In this document: positions 44,245 through 53,630 of the stretch, piece after piece
How positions within the stretch are numbered: the stretch's first letter is position 1
How the letters are laid out: every line of letters starts with the position of its first letter
DNA from: Poriferisodalis sp965231925
GTDB taxonomy: Bacteria; Actinomycetota; Acidimicrobiia; Acidimicrobiales; Poriferisodalaceae
Assembly: GCA_965231925.1 (NCBI GenBank)
Contig: OZ246894.1
Span: forward strand, 2,418,001 to 2,482,000
Reading direction: 5' to 3'
DNA: 64,000 bases
Program-made: the position numbers and the translations under genes
The notes under the pieces: generated by a model
What the model saw: the letters and a program-made list of their open reading frames with translations, nothing else
Told to the model about the DNA's origin: nothing
Database searches by the model: none

Positions 44245-45408
44245 TCACTGCCTCTGGCGCCGCTTCCGACGACGCTGCGGCGACTCCTCGCCGTCGAGGT
44301 CATCGCGAACCCCCGCAGCGCGGTTGGGGGCGGTGCCGCCTTCCACCTGCTCGCCACGTTCGCTGGCGACTTCGCGAAGCTTCGCCGCCTCGGACTTCGA
44401 GAGCTTCTTGGGTATGTCCACACGCACCACAACGTGCAAGTCGCCGCGACCGCGACCGTTGGCTCGCGGCACGCCGAGCCCGCTCAAGCGGATCGTGTCG
44501 TTCGGTTGGGTGCCCGCCTTCACCACGAGTTCCTGCAGTCCGTCCAACGTGTCAAACGGCACGCTCGCGCCGAGGGCCGCTTGCAGCATCGTCACGGGCA
44601 GTTCCGCCACCAGGCTGTCGCCCTGGCGGACGAAGACGTCGGATTCGGCGACTCGCAAGTGGACGTACAAGTCGCCTGCAGGCCCGCCGCGCGGCCCCGC
44701 CGATCCGCGGCCGCTCAGCCGGAGCGTGGCGCCCGAATCGACGCCGGGCGGCACCCGCACAACCAGCGACACCTGCTCGGGCTGGCGACCTTCGCCCCGG
44801 CACGACCGGCACGGGTCGGCGATCTCCTCGCCGATCCCGCGGCAGCGGGCGCATGGCGCAGCGGTGACCATCTGGCCCAGGAGGCTCTGACGCACTTGGC
44901 GGACTTGCCCCATGCCCTCGCAAGCGCTGCACATCGTCGGCGATGTGCCCTCGGCTGCGCCCGAGCCGTCGCAATCGGCGCACGACACCAGCACTCGCAT
45001 CTCGATCGGCCGGTCGGCCCCGAAGACCGCCTCGGCAAAATCGAGGTCGACGACGGTCTCATGGTCGTCGCCCCGCGGCGGTCCCGACCGGCGACGGGAC
45101 CGGCCGCCGCCGAACGGATTGCCGCCGAAGAACGACTCGAAGATGTCGCTGAGGTCGAAGTCGAACGCCGGGCCGCCCATCCCGCCGCGCAGACCCTCAT
45201 GGCCGAAGCGGTCGTACCTGGCTCGTGCCTCAGGGTCGGAGAGCACGGCATAGGCCTCGCTGATCTCCTTGAAACGGGCCTCAGCGCCGGCGTCACCGGG
45301 GTTCGCATCCGGGTGGTGCTCACGGGCCTTGCGCCGGTACGCGCGCTTGAGATCGTCTTCGGTGACGTCGCTGCTCACGCCGAGCAGCTCGTAATAGTCG
45401 GCGGGCAT
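44245..45408 (-). CDS. dnaJ: Chaperone protein DnaJ
   Basis: Hsp70 co-chaperone. 387 residues. J domain MPADYYELLGVSSDVTEDDL with HPD in REHHPDANPG, Gly/Phe-rich region (FGGNPFGGGRS), four zinc motifs CADCDGSG, CSACEGMG, CARCRGIG and CRSCRGEG, then two substrate-binding beta domains. A basic C-terminal tail (RRRKRRQRQ) is an addition. Directly downstream of hrcA, the common heat-shock pairing. Confidence 0.96.
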   Translation of the reverse strand: MPADYYELLGVSSDVTEDDLKRAYRRKAREHHPDANPGDAGAEARFKEISEAYAVLSDPEARARYDRFGHEGLRGGMGGPAFDFDLSDIFESFFGGNPFGGGRSRRRSGPPRGDDHETVVDLDFAEAVFGADRPIEMRVLVSCADCDGSGAAEGTSPTMCSACEGMGQVRQVRQSLLGQMVTAAPCARCRGIGEEIADPCRSCRGEGRQPEQVSLVVRVPPGVDSGATLRLSGRGSAGPRGGPAGDLYVHLRVAESDVFVRQGDSLVAELPVTMLQAALGASVPFDTLDGLQELVVKAGTQPNDTIRLSGLGVPRANGRGRGDLHVVVRVDIPKKLSKSEAAKLREVASERGEQVEGGTAPNRAAGVRDDLDGEESPQRRRKRRQRQ

Positions 45409-45419
45409 CGGTGTCGGGT

Positions 45420-46475
45420 CTACTGCGGGGTCGATCGCGACACGCCGGCCAGCGCGTGCGCACCGTCACCGTCGCCGAGCGAGGCCGACAGTCGCCGACT
45501 CACCGTGTGCACGGCCGCGAGCGCCTTGGAGTAGTCCATCCGCGTCGGGCCCAGCAATCCGACGCTGCCGACCGTGCGGCCGTCGACTTCGTAGGGCGCA
45601 ACGACCACCGAGCATTCCGCCAGCGGTTTCATCCCGGTCTCGGACCCGATGGCCACGCTCAGCCCACGATCCACGAGGCTGCGCAGGAGCGTCACGACCA
45701 TCAGCTGTTCTTCGAGAACCGACAGGACCGAATGGAGCGATGACACCGCTTCGAACTGCTCGGTGATCTTGGCCGTCCCGCCCACGTAGAGCTCGCTGGG
45801 GTGCGGTTGGTCGTCGGCCAGCGCCACGAGTGCCGCGGCCACCAGTGCGTCGGTCGCCGTGTCGCCGATCTGGGGAGCTGCCAGCAGCTCCGCGCGGGTT
45901 CGTCCGACCAGCGCTTCCGTCAGCACAGCGGAGGCCGCACCCGTGCCTTTCCCCTGGGCTGCTTCCGCCAGTTCGCGGTTGTTGTACACGTCGACGTAGG
46001 TGCGCTCCACGGCGCCCGACGACATCACCAGCACGACGAGCAGCCGACCGCCGCCGAGATCCACGAGCTGGGCCGACCGGATGGTGTCTCGATCGTGCAG
46101 GGGCGCCACGACCATCGCGGCGTACTCGGTCAAGTCGGACAGCAGCCGGCTGGTGTCGGAGAGCAGTTCTTCGATCTGTCGTTGGGTGTGAGCGAAGAAC
46201 GCCCGCACCTGCCGGACCTCGGTGTTGTCGAGGGAGCCGGGCCCCAGGCCGTCTACGAAGTACCGGTAGCCCGCTTCGGTGGGGATGCGACCGGCGCTGG
46301 TGTGCGGCTGCATCAGGTAGCCGTCCGCTTCGAGCGCGGCGAGGTCGTTGCGCACGGTCGCCGGCGAGACGTCGAGGCGTGTCATCTCGAGCACAGCCGC
46401 TGAGCCGACGGGCTGCGCGCTCTCGATGAAGTTCTCGACCACCGCTCGCAGCACTGTGGCTCTGCGCTCGTCCAT
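45420..46475 (-). CDS. hrcA: Heat-inducible transcription repressor HrcA
   Basis: 351 residues from ATG at 46475 with GGGGAG upstream. Winged helix (RATVLRAVVENFIESAQPVG, VSPATVRNDLAALEADGYL), PHTSAGRIPTEAGYRYFVD, and the C-terminal GAF-like domain ending GPTRMDYSKALAAVHTVS. Represses chaperone genes by binding CIRCE inverted repeats. No CIRCE was recognised in its leader, so control of this copy is uncertain. Confidence 0.94.
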   Translation of the reverse strand: MDERRATVLRAVVENFIESAQPVGSAAVLEMTRLDVSPATVRNDLAALEADGYLMQPHTSAGRIPTEAGYRYFVDGLGPGSLDNTEVRQVRAFFAHTQRQIEELLSDTSRLLSDLTEYAAMVVAPLHDRDTIRSAQLVDLGGGRLLVVLVMSSGAVERTYVDVYNNRELAEAAQGKGTGAASAVLTEALVGRTRAELLAAPQIGDTATDALVAAALVALADDQPHPSELYVGGTAKITEQFEAVSSLHSVLSVLEEQLMVVTLLRSLVDRGLSVAIGSETGMKPLAECSVVVAPYEVDGRTVGSVGLLGPTRMDYSKALAAVHTVSRRLSASLGDGDGAHALAGVSRSTPQ

Positions 46476-46637
46476 CACTCCCCTGCCGCTCCTGCGGAGG
46501 CCGTGCCCGCAATAGCCCGATGCTACCGACGACCCCATCGTCGAACAGGGGGAAGAGCTTCCAAGCGGCAGCGGATTCTGCGACGTTGCGACCTGCCTGA
46601 TCGCAGAGGGTCCTGAGGTCTCCGCAGCGGGCGGGAC

Positions 46638-48479
46638 CTACGAGTCGAGGCGCAGCGCCGAGACGAAGGCCTCGTTGGGCACCTCGACGCGCCCGATGGC
46701 CTTCATCCGCTTCTTGCCTTCCTTTTGACGCTCGAGCAGCTTGCGCTTGCGGGTGATGTCGCCGCCGTAGCACTTGGACAACACGTCCTTGCGCTTGGCC
46801 TTGACCGTCTCACGGGCGATGATGCGCCCGCCGATGGCGGCCTGGATCGGCACGTCGAAGAGCTGGCGCGGGATGAGTTCGGCCAGTTTGGCCGTGATGG
46901 CCTTGCCGTAGGGGTATGCGCCGTCGCGGTGGCGGATTGCCGAGAACGCATCGACGGATTCGCCATTGAGCAATATGTCTACGCGCACCAGGCGCTCGGC
47001 GCGATAGCCCGCGTGGTCGTAGTCGAGACTCGCGTATCCCTGCGTGCGGCTCTTGAGCTGGTCGAAGAAGTCGGTCACCACCTCGGCCAGCGGCACCTCA
47101 TAGCGCAGCTCGACGCGTTCGGGCGACAGGTAGTCCATGGAGGTCATCGAGCCCCGGCGCGACTGGCACAGGTCCATGACGGCGCCGGTGTAGGCGCTCG
47201 GCGTCAGCACCGACACATTCAGCATCGGCTCCGCGATCTCGCCGATCTGGCCGGCAGGCGGCAGGTCTGATGGGTTGTCGACCTCGACCTCCTGATCGTC
47301 GTCGGTCCGTACCCGGTAGGCCACCGACGGCGCCGTCGCGATGAGCGAGAGTCCGAACTCGCGCTCGAGCCGTTCACGCACGATCTCCATGTGCAGCAGG
47401 CCCAAGAAACCGCACCGGAACCCGAAGCCCAACGCACCGGAGGTCTCGGGCTCGAAGGTCACCGACGCGTCGTTGAGCCTCAGTTTCGCCAGCGCGTCGC
47501 GCAGATCGGGGTACTCGTCGCCGTCGACGGGGTACAGCCCGCAAAAGACCATCGGCTTGGGGTCGTCGTAGCCGGCCAGCGGTACATCCGCCGGTGCCGC
47601 CGCAGAGGTCACCGTCTCGCCTGAACGCGCCTGTGCCACGTCCTTGATGCCCGCGATGAGGTAGCCGACCTCGCCGGGACCCAGCTCGTCGGTCGGCGTC
47701 ACAGCTGGCAGGCGCAGCCCGACCTCCTCGGACAGGTGCTGGCCGCCGGCATGCATGAAGCGCAGCCGGTCTCCTGCACGCAACCGGCCGTTCATGACGC
47801 GGACCGACGACACGACGCCCCGGTACTGGTCGAAGTGGGAGTCGAAGATCAGCGCCTGCAGCGGGGCATCAGGGTCGCCGCCCGGCGGGGGGATCCGTTC
47901 GGTGATTGCGTCGAGCAGCGCTTCCACGCCCTCGCCGGTCTTGGCGGAGATCGCCAGGACCTCGTCCGCGTCGATGCCAAGCACGCGTTCGATCTCCGAG
48001 GCATACAGATCCGGATCGGCTGCGGGGAGATCGATCTTATTGAGCACTGGCACGATGGTGAGATCCGATTCCAGGGCCAGATAGCAGTTGGCCAGCGTCT
48101 GCGCCTCGATTCCCTGCGCTGCATCGACGAGCAGCACCACGCCTTCGCAGGCGGCAAGCGACCGGCTGACTTCGTAGCCGAAATCAACGTGCCCAGGTGT
48201 GTCGATGAGGTGGAGGGTGTGGCCCCGCCAGCTCACGCGGACGTTCTGGGCCTTGATGGTGATGCCTCGCTCGCGCTCGAGTTCCATCGAATCGAGGTAC
48301 TGGGCGCGCATCGAACGCTCCTCGACGGCGCCCGTCAACTCCAGGATCCGATCCGACAGCGTCGACTTTCCGTGATCAATGTGGGCGATGATCGAGAAGT
48401 TCCGGATAGCGCCAGCGCTGGTCGATCCGGATCTGGCACCGCCGTCGGGGATGTCAGCCGCAGGGGGCACGTGGGGCAT
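46638..48479 (-). CDS. lepA: Elongation factor 4 (LepA)
   Basis: 613 residues from ATG at 48479. Ribosomal back-translocase/biogenesis GTPase. An extended Pro/Ala/Gly-rich N-terminus (about 35 residues) precedes IRNFSIIAHIDHGKSTLSDR, RERGITIKAQNV, IDTPGHVDFGYE and NKIDLPAADPD. Later LepA-specific regions include FGFRCGFLGLLHMEI, SMTSMDYLS and the C-terminal tail KCYGGDITRKRKLLERQKEG. Divergent from rpsT with 54 bases between starts. Confidence 0.95.
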   Translation of the reverse strand: MPHVPPAADIPDGGARSGSTSAGAIRNFSIIAHIDHGKSTLSDRILELTGAVEERSMRAQYLDSMELERERGITIKAQNVRVSWRGHTLHLIDTPGHVDFGYEVSRSLAACEGVVLLVDAAQGIEAQTLANCYLALESDLTIVPVLNKIDLPAADPDLYASEIERVLGIDADEVLAISAKTGEGVEALLDAITERIPPPGGDPDAPLQALIFDSHFDQYRGVVSSVRVMNGRLRAGDRLRFMHAGGQHLSEEVGLRLPAVTPTDELGPGEVGYLIAGIKDVAQARSGETVTSAAAPADVPLAGYDDPKPMVFCGLYPVDGDEYPDLRDALAKLRLNDASVTFEPETSGALGFGFRCGFLGLLHMEIVRERLEREFGLSLIATAPSVAYRVRTDDDQEVEVDNPSDLPPAGQIGEIAEPMLNVSVLTPSAYTGAVMDLCQSRRGSMTSMDYLSPERVELRYEVPLAEVVTDFFDQLKSRTQGYASLDYDHAGYRAERLVRVDILLNGESVDAFSAIRHRDGAYPYGKAITAKLAELIPRQLFDVPIQAAIGGRIIARETVKAKRKDVLSKCYGGDITRKRKLLERQKEGKKRMKAIGRVEVPNEAFVSALRLDS

Positions 48480-48533
48480 CGCAGGTCGCACGGTACCCTC
48501 CGCAGCCGGTTTCGAGACGGAGAACACGCTTTC

Positions 48534-48797
48534 GTGGCAAACATCAAGAGCCAGATCAAGCGCAATCGCCAGAACGAGGTGCGCCGCGTCCGCAACCGCG
48601 CGATTCGCTCTGAGCTGCGAACCCGCGAGAAGGCAGTTCAGGCTGCTGCGCTGGCGGGCGAGCCCACCGATGAGCTGATCCGCGCCGTGCAAAAGCGCCT
48701 CGACAAGGCCGCCGCCAAGGGCGTCATCCACCGCAACGAGGCAGGCCGGCGCAAGTCCCGGCTCATCTCCCGCTCGATGCAGGCCAGCGGCGCCTAA
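48534..48797 (+). CDS. rpsT: 30S ribosomal protein S20
   Basis: 87 residues from GTG at 48534, reading MANIKSQIKRNRQNEVRRV, the conserved S20 start. The rest is a basic helical bundle (AVQKRLDKAAAKGVIHRNEA, RRKSRLISRS), normal length. A GGAG lies about 12 bases upstream. Its neighbours lepA and holA are the usual partners. Confidence 0.95.
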   Translation: MANIKSQIKRNRQNEVRRVRNRAIRSELRTREKAVQAAALAGEPTDELIRAVQKRLDKAAAKGVIHRNEAGRRKSRLISRSMQASGA

Positions 48798-48810
48798 CGC
48801 CTGAACGGTC

Positions 48811-48868
48811 GGGTCTGGGCTGCTGGGCCTGGACTGTGCCGGGTCTGGACTGCCGGGTCTGGGCCAGT
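48811..48868. repeat. Four imperfect 14-16-base direct repeats
   Basis: Copies of gggtctggactgcc-like sequence start at 48811, 48825, 48841 and 48855. They lie between the ends of rpsT and holA, in non-coding DNA. No hairpin with a T-run was found; likely slippage-derived. Confidence 0.8.
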
Positions 48869-48870
48869 AA

Positions 48871-49842
48871 TCAGCGGGCGTTGGCGGCGAGCCGAGCGCA
48901 CAGGATCTCAGCGACACACCGGGCGTCGAGTCCGGATCTGCCGCGCATGTCCGTGTCTGCCGCGGCGAGCTGCTCGACGGCTCGCGCAATGCCGTCGCTG
49001 CCGCGCCGTCGGCAGGCGTCGAGCGCCTTGCGCGCCGGAAACGTGGAGCCTCGCAGACCGAGTACCGCAGCGGCTTCCTTCTCGTTCGCCGCATCAGCGC
49101 CGTCAAGGCGAGCCATGCGGATGATGTGGTTCGAGACCGTCGCCGTGACCGCCAGGGGATGCCGGCCTGCACCCCACATGCGTTGCAGCACGGCGAGGGT
49201 CGCACCGACGTTGCCACGGTCGATCGCGTCGGTCAGCTCCCACGGCGGGACATCGCCCTCGGCGCCGAGATATGGCAGCGCGTCGTCCGCATCAAGCCGG
49301 GCGCCTTCGCCGAAGACGGCCTCCAGCGTCTCGAGCACTGCCCCGAGCCGGCTCAGTTCGTTGCCGAGATGCTCCGAGATGGCCGCGCGGGCTCGAGCGT
49401 CGAGCTGCACTGGTGCCTCCGCTAAGCGCTCTTCGAGCCATGTCCGGCGATTGCGTGCCCCGCCGGGCACGTCTGAGGCAACCCGCTGGCCCCCCGTGGC
49501 CTCGACGGCTTCTGCGAGCGGGCGCGGCACGCGGCCTGAGTCCCATTCGAGCACGAGGTCGGTTGTGGGGCAGGGATCATCCAACCATGCGATCAGCGGG
49601 GCGAGCTCGGCTGCGCCAAAGCGGCTGAGCCCTCGGGCCACGACCACCCGGTGGGTGGCCAGCATCGGCGGCGTCGACGCAGCGATGGCGACATCGTTGA
49701 GGGTGTACTCATCGCCTGAGTACTCGTCGAGCACGTCGGTCCGCTCGGCATCGCCGACGAGGTCAGCGACGGCAGTTCTCACGGCTTCGGCCGTGAGAAT
49801 CTCGTCGCTGCCGCTGATGAGTCTCACGTTTCCGCCGGCCAT
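48871..49842 (-). CDS. holA: DNA polymerase III subunit delta
   Basis: Clamp-loader subunit that opens the sliding clamp. 323 residues with NVRLISGSDEIL at the start, PPMLATHRVVVARGLSRF, LDDPCPTTDLVLEWD and helical clamp-loader domains (WLEERLAEAPVQLDARARAAI, LDADDALPYLG, WELTDAIDRGNVGATLAVL). Length and order match HolA. It follows the comEA-comEC pair, the common holA-comEC neighbourhood. Confidence 0.92.
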   Translation of the reverse strand: MAGGNVRLISGSDEILTAEAVRTAVADLVGDAERTDVLDEYSGDEYTLNDVAIAASTPPMLATHRVVVARGLSRFGAAELAPLIAWLDDPCPTTDLVLEWDSGRVPRPLAEAVEATGGQRVASDVPGGARNRRTWLEERLAEAPVQLDARARAAISEHLGNELSRLGAVLETLEAVFGEGARLDADDALPYLGAEGDVPPWELTDAIDRGNVGATLAVLQRMWGAGRHPLAVTATVSNHIIRMARLDGADAANEKEAAAVLGLRGSTFPARKALDACRRRGSDGIARAVEQLAAADTDMRGRSGLDARCVAEILCARLAANAR

Positions 49843-49888
49843 CAGCGCCGCACTCCCGCAGCGGCGGCCGGCCCGTGCTCCACCGGGC

Positions 49889-51790
49889 TCACGGTTCTTG
49901 CCGCCACCCGTCCGACGCTAGTTCCACTGAGACAGCCAGGCGCTTCGCTGCGGGCTCGACGGTGAGCCCCGCGACGGTGACGGGCTCGGTCACGGTCTCA
50001 TAGGCGATGTTGCCGCCGAGGCCCGCCGGTGCGAGGACATGCGCTATGTCGAGGCGGGCATCGAGAGCCCGCACAGCCTCGCGCCCGGCGCGACTGGCTG
50101 AGCGCGCCACGAGCACGTCGATGCGATCGATTCCCGCCGTGGCGAGCTGGCCCAGAGCACGGGCCGGATCCGGACGATCCACGACCACGACGACGGGATC
50201 GCTGCTGCGCACCGAGATCTGGGATCCTCCCGGCAGCGGCGGGCGGTGCGTGCCGGCCGCCAGCCAGATCCAGAGGGCGGCCGCGGCGACGGCCAAGCCA
50301 CGAGACGCGACCGAAGAGTTACGCAGCACAAATGCCCCAGCCGCGCACAATACGACAACTGCCAACGCTGAGCCGACTTCAGCCGACTCGATGTAAGGCC
50401 AACCCGCCGACGCCCCCCATCGCGCCACGCCCGCGACCCAGCCCATCATCAGCTTGGTGGGCAGGTGCAGCATCGAGGCCACGGCGTCGCCGCAGACACC
50501 GCCCGCCAATCCGGCGATGAGGCCCCAGACCATGGCCGGGCCTGCGACCGGTCCCGCAAGGACGTTGGCGGGGATGCTCACGAGCGGCAGCGAGCCGAAC
50601 ACCGCAAGCTGCACCGGCAGCACTCCCACCTGAGCGCTCAGCGTCGCCGCGAGCGCGAGGCGCAGCCAGGGCGGACCCCACAGCAGCCTGGCGAGGGGGC
50701 GGGCGCCGATCACGATGGCGGTAGTCGCGGCGACAGACAGCTGGAAGCCGACGGATCGGACCAGCAGAGGATCGACGAGCAGCAGCACGATGACCGCCAG
50801 CGCGAGCAGCCGCGGCGCGGAGGCACGCCGGCCCACGGCGTGCGCGCCGACGGCGAGCGTGGCGAGCACGCAGGCCCGCAGCACGGAGGGTTCGCCCCTG
50901 GTCAGGACGGCGAACTGGGCGAGCAGTACGGCGACGGCGCCAAGCCGGGCGCCGAGGCGCAGCCGGGCCAGCAGCGGCGCGAACAACAGCAGCACGAACG
51001 CCACGTTCGAGCCGGATACAGCGAGCAGGTGGGTGAGCGACGTCGCCCGGAAGTCGTGCACCACCTCGGGCAGCTGCCCCCGATCGTCGCCGTACACGAA
51101 ACCAGCGAGCAAGGCTGCATCCCGCGTCGACAGCGATGTGCCGGACGCCTCCACGAGCCCGCGCAGCGAATTTGCGATCCGGAACGGCGCGCTCCCGCCG
51201 TCGAGACGGTGCGCTGTGCGGATCTCCGCAGTCCCTGCGAAGTGCCGAGGCCACAGGAATGGGCGGTCGGCAGGCTCGGCCGGTTCTGCGGTTATGCCCA
51301 GGCGCCAGCGCTCCCCCATCGCGGCGTCTTCCAACCGCCACGCAGCCGGACCTCGTGCCACGCCTTCCCACCGGTACTCGGCACCGTTGATTGTCGCGCT
51401 GAGCGGCACCACCAAGGCGCCGGAGCGCCAGCGGGGATCGCCGACCACCAGCGCGTCGCCTTCGAATTCGCCGCCGCTCGCCGAACCGAGCTCAACGAGC
51501 TGGGCGCTCATGGCTGCCGCCGCCAGCACCAGACAGCCAGCGGGTATGAGGAACCGTGCGCGGCTCGACATACCCGCAGCGGTGAGTCCCATGCCCAGCA
51601 CCGCTCCCGACCACCCCTGCCCCCACGGCGCTGCAGGCACCCACCACGCTCCGGCCGCGGCGGCGACGGCACCCGCAACGAGCCATCGGTCGGCCACAGC
51701 GCTCAGGCCTCTGAATCGGCGAGGTCCCGCTCGTGGCAGGCTCGGCGAGATTCGCGGGATCGTCCGGCTCGGTGGCTCAGACGGTTGCAT
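49889..51790 (-). CDS. comEC: ComEC/Rec2 DNA-uptake channel protein with degenerate C-terminal domain
   Basis: 633 residues from ATG at 51790, overlapping the comEA end by 14 bases. DNA translocation channel across the membrane for natural transformation. It contains an OB-like N-terminal region (GDPRWRSGALVVPLS, GERWRLGITAEP), the Competence core with LTHLLAVSGSNVAFVLLLFA, RGEPSVLRACVLATL, and about ten helices. The C-terminus keeps VVVVDRPDPARALGQLATAG but lacks the HxHxDH metal motif of the usual beta-lactamase-like nuclease domain, so it is probably inactive there. Confidence 0.9.
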   Translation of the reverse strand: MQPSEPPSRTIPRISPSLPRAGPRRFRGLSAVADRWLVAGAVAAAAGAWWVPAAPWGQGWSGAVLGMGLTAAGMSSRARFLIPAGCLVLAAAAMSAQLVELGSASGGEFEGDALVVGDPRWRSGALVVPLSATINGAEYRWEGVARGPAAWRLEDAAMGERWRLGITAEPAEPADRPFLWPRHFAGTAEIRTAHRLDGGSAPFRIANSLRGLVEASGTSLSTRDAALLAGFVYGDDRGQLPEVVHDFRATSLTHLLAVSGSNVAFVLLLFAPLLARLRLGARLGAVAVLLAQFAVLTRGEPSVLRACVLATLAVGAHAVGRRASAPRLLALAVIVLLLVDPLLVRSVGFQLSVAATTAIVIGARPLARLLWGPPWLRLALAATLSAQVGVLPVQLAVFGSLPLVSIPANVLAGPVAGPAMVWGLIAGLAGGVCGDAVASMLHLPTKLMMGWVAGVARWGASAGWPYIESAEVGSALAVVVLCAAGAFVLRNSSVASRGLAVAAAALWIWLAAGTHRPPLPGGSQISVRSSDPVVVVVDRPDPARALGQLATAGIDRIDVLVARSASRAGREAVRALDARLDIAHVLAPAGLGGNIAYETVTEPVTVAGLTVEPAAKRLAVSVELASDGWRQEP

Positions 51791-52421
51791 GGGACCGCAG
51801 CTGGGACAGTTTGGATGGCCCGATCCCGGGCACCTGCTCGAGTGCGTCGAGCGTCGCAAACGGCCCGTGCTCGGACCTGAAGGCGACGATCGCTGCCGCC
51901 AAGGACGGGCCGATGCCCGGAAGCTCGGTGAGTTGCGCCGCCGTCGCCGTGTTGACGTCGATCTGGCCGCCCCCAAGCGCGCCCAGGGTCGGGGCGGCGG
52001 GTTGCTCGCCCACCACCGGCACATAGATCTGCTGCCCGTCACGCAGCCGTTCAGCGAGGTTGACTGCGGCACCGTCGGCATCGGCCTGCAGTCCGCCGGC
52101 CGCATCGATGAGGTCACCGACGCGATAGCTGGCGGCGACTTGGTACAGCCCTGGCTGGCGCACGGCGCCGGCGAGGTGCACCTGCAAGAACGACGGCTCG
52201 GTGGTTGCGACCGGCGGCGGCGCCTCGCCCGCCGCGAGCGGCAGGTCGATGGGCGCAGGCGTGCCGTGGCGGACCCCCGCCAGGAATCCTGCGGCGATGA
52301 GCGCGCCGACGATGCCGAGCAGCACCAACACGGGTACTGCTCCGACCCGCCGTGCGAAACCGGCTGCCTCCGTGGCTACCGAACGCCAGTCTGTTGAGCG
52401 CTCAGCGTCCGGCGCCCGCAT
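51777..52421 (-). CDS. comEA: ComEA-like DNA-binding competence protein
   Basis: 214 residues. A single helix near 29-48 (AVPVLVLLGIVGALIAAGFL) anchors an outer SLBB domain (VHLAGAVRQPGLYQVAASYR) and a C-terminal helix-hairpin-helix pair (VNTATAAQLTELPGIGPSLA, LDALEQVPGIGPSKLSQLRS). Binds incoming double-stranded DNA at the surface. Overlaps comEC; together with the pilus-like Tad genes elsewhere in this window it points to DNA-uptake potential. Confidence 0.93.
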   Translation of the reverse strand: MRAPDAERSTDWRSVATEAAGFARRVGAVPVLVLLGIVGALIAAGFLAGVRHGTPAPIDLPLAAGEAPPPVATTEPSFLQVHLAGAVRQPGLYQVAASYRVGDLIDAAGGLQADADGAAVNLAERLRDGQQIYVPVVGEQPAAPTLGALGGGQIDVNTATAAQLTELPGIGPSLAAAIVAFRSEHGPFATLDALEQVPGIGPSKLSQLRSHATV

Positions 52422-52566
52422 GGACGCGACCTTAGTGAAGGACTGTCATGCCTTTAAGCCTATTTCCATATTTTTCGTTCTGGCAATCATCATTCGATCC
52501 GTCCAAGCGAACCAGCCGCTGCAATGATTGGACAAGACGAGCGTCGACCCTGGGAGGAAAGCGCCG
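52422..52566. promoter_or_regulatory. Divergent promoter region between comEA and phosphotransferase
   Basis: 145 bases, AT-richer at 52445-52500 than the surroundings. A GGGAGGAAAG ribosome-binding site at 52551-52560 precedes the phosphotransferase GTG. No clear -35/-10 pair is claimed. Confidence 0.4.
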
Positions 52567-53613
52567 GTGTCACATACTGTCAAGAGTGCACGTGGAGCGA
52601 TCTCAGGCATCGATCCTGGGCCAATCACCGCGTGGATGGCCGAGCGCGCCGAGCTCAGCCCCCCGCTGCAGTTCGAGATCATCGCTGGCGGGCACTCGAA
52701 CCTCACCTACCGCGTCACGGATGCCGCGGGCCGCCGTTGGGTGCTGCGCCGCCCGCCGCTGGCCCACCTGCTCGCCGGGGCGCACGACATGGTTCGCGAG
52801 CACCGAATCCTGGCGGCGCTGGAACCCACCCCGGTCCCCACTCCCCCAGTGGTGGGCCTGTGCACCGATGCCGAAGTGAACGGCGCCGATTTCTATGTGA
52901 CCGGGTTCGTGGAAGGCACCGTGCTGCGGTCACTGGCCGATGCCGAGGCGCTGACGCCCGACGCTCGGGGAGAGCTCAGCCGGCAACTGGTGGAGGTGCA
53001 GGCCACCATCCACAGCACCGACTTGGAGGCCACCGGACTGGACACGCTGGGCCGCCTCGACGACTACGTCGCCAGGCAACTGCATGTGTGGCGGCGCCAG
53101 TTCAACGCCATGACGTCGCGGGAGCTGCCGATCATCGAACGGGTCCACGACGTGCTCGTGGCGTCGATCCCGCCTCAGACCGAGGCCACGCTGGTGCACG
53201 GCGATTACCGCCTGGACAACTGCCTGTCGCGGGCGAATGGCGAACTGGCGGCCGTATTGGATTGGGAGATCTCCACCTTGGGCGACCCGCTGGCCGACTT
53301 CGGGTTCTCGCTCGGCTATTGGGTGGAGGCCAGCGACGGGTTCAATCCGCTGGGCCACAACGCCACCGCTGCGCCGGGATTCTGGACACGCGAGCAGCTG
53401 GCCAGCGCCTACGGCGAGCTCACCGGCCGAGATGTCAGCGCGATGGGTTGGTTCTTCGCCTTCGCGAGCTGGCGCCTGGCCTGCATCCTCGAAGGAGTCC
53501 ATGCCCGCTACGTGGGCGGCGCCATCCCCGACATCCCCCCAGAGGTGCACGAGTTTCCCCGCAGCATCGTGGCGCTGGCCGAGCGAGCCGAGTCAGTCCT
53601 GGCGAGCCTGTAG
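52567..53613 (+). CDS. Aminoglycoside phosphotransferase-like kinase (ACAD10-type)
   Basis: 348 residues from GTG with an excellent GGAGG site. Kinase-like fold: FEIIAGGHSNLTYRV as ATP loop, WVLRRPP, catalytic loop LVHGDYRLDNCLSR, metal loop AVLDWEISTLGDPLADFGF. This group acts on hydroxyacyl-CoA or small alcohols in ring and branched-chain catabolism and is often beside acyl-CoA dehydrogenases, none of which is present here. Opens the accessory gene cluster. Confidence 0.88.
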   Translation: MSHTVKSARGAISGIDPGPITAWMAERAELSPPLQFEIIAGGHSNLTYRVTDAAGRRWVLRRPPLAHLLAGAHDMVREHRILAALEPTPVPTPPVVGLCTDAEVNGADFYVTGFVEGTVLRSLADAEALTPDARGELSRQLVEVQATIHSTDLEATGLDTLGRLDDYVARQLHVWRRQFNAMTSRELPIIERVHDVLVASIPPQTEATLVHGDYRLDNCLSRANGELAAVLDWEISTLGDPLADFGFSLGYWVEASDGFNPLGHNATAAPGFWTREQLASAYGELTGRDVSAMGWFFAFASWRLACILEGVHARYVGGAIPDIPPEVHEFPRSIVALAERAESVLASL

Positions 53614-53630
53614 CCACTAACGTCGGGGCC

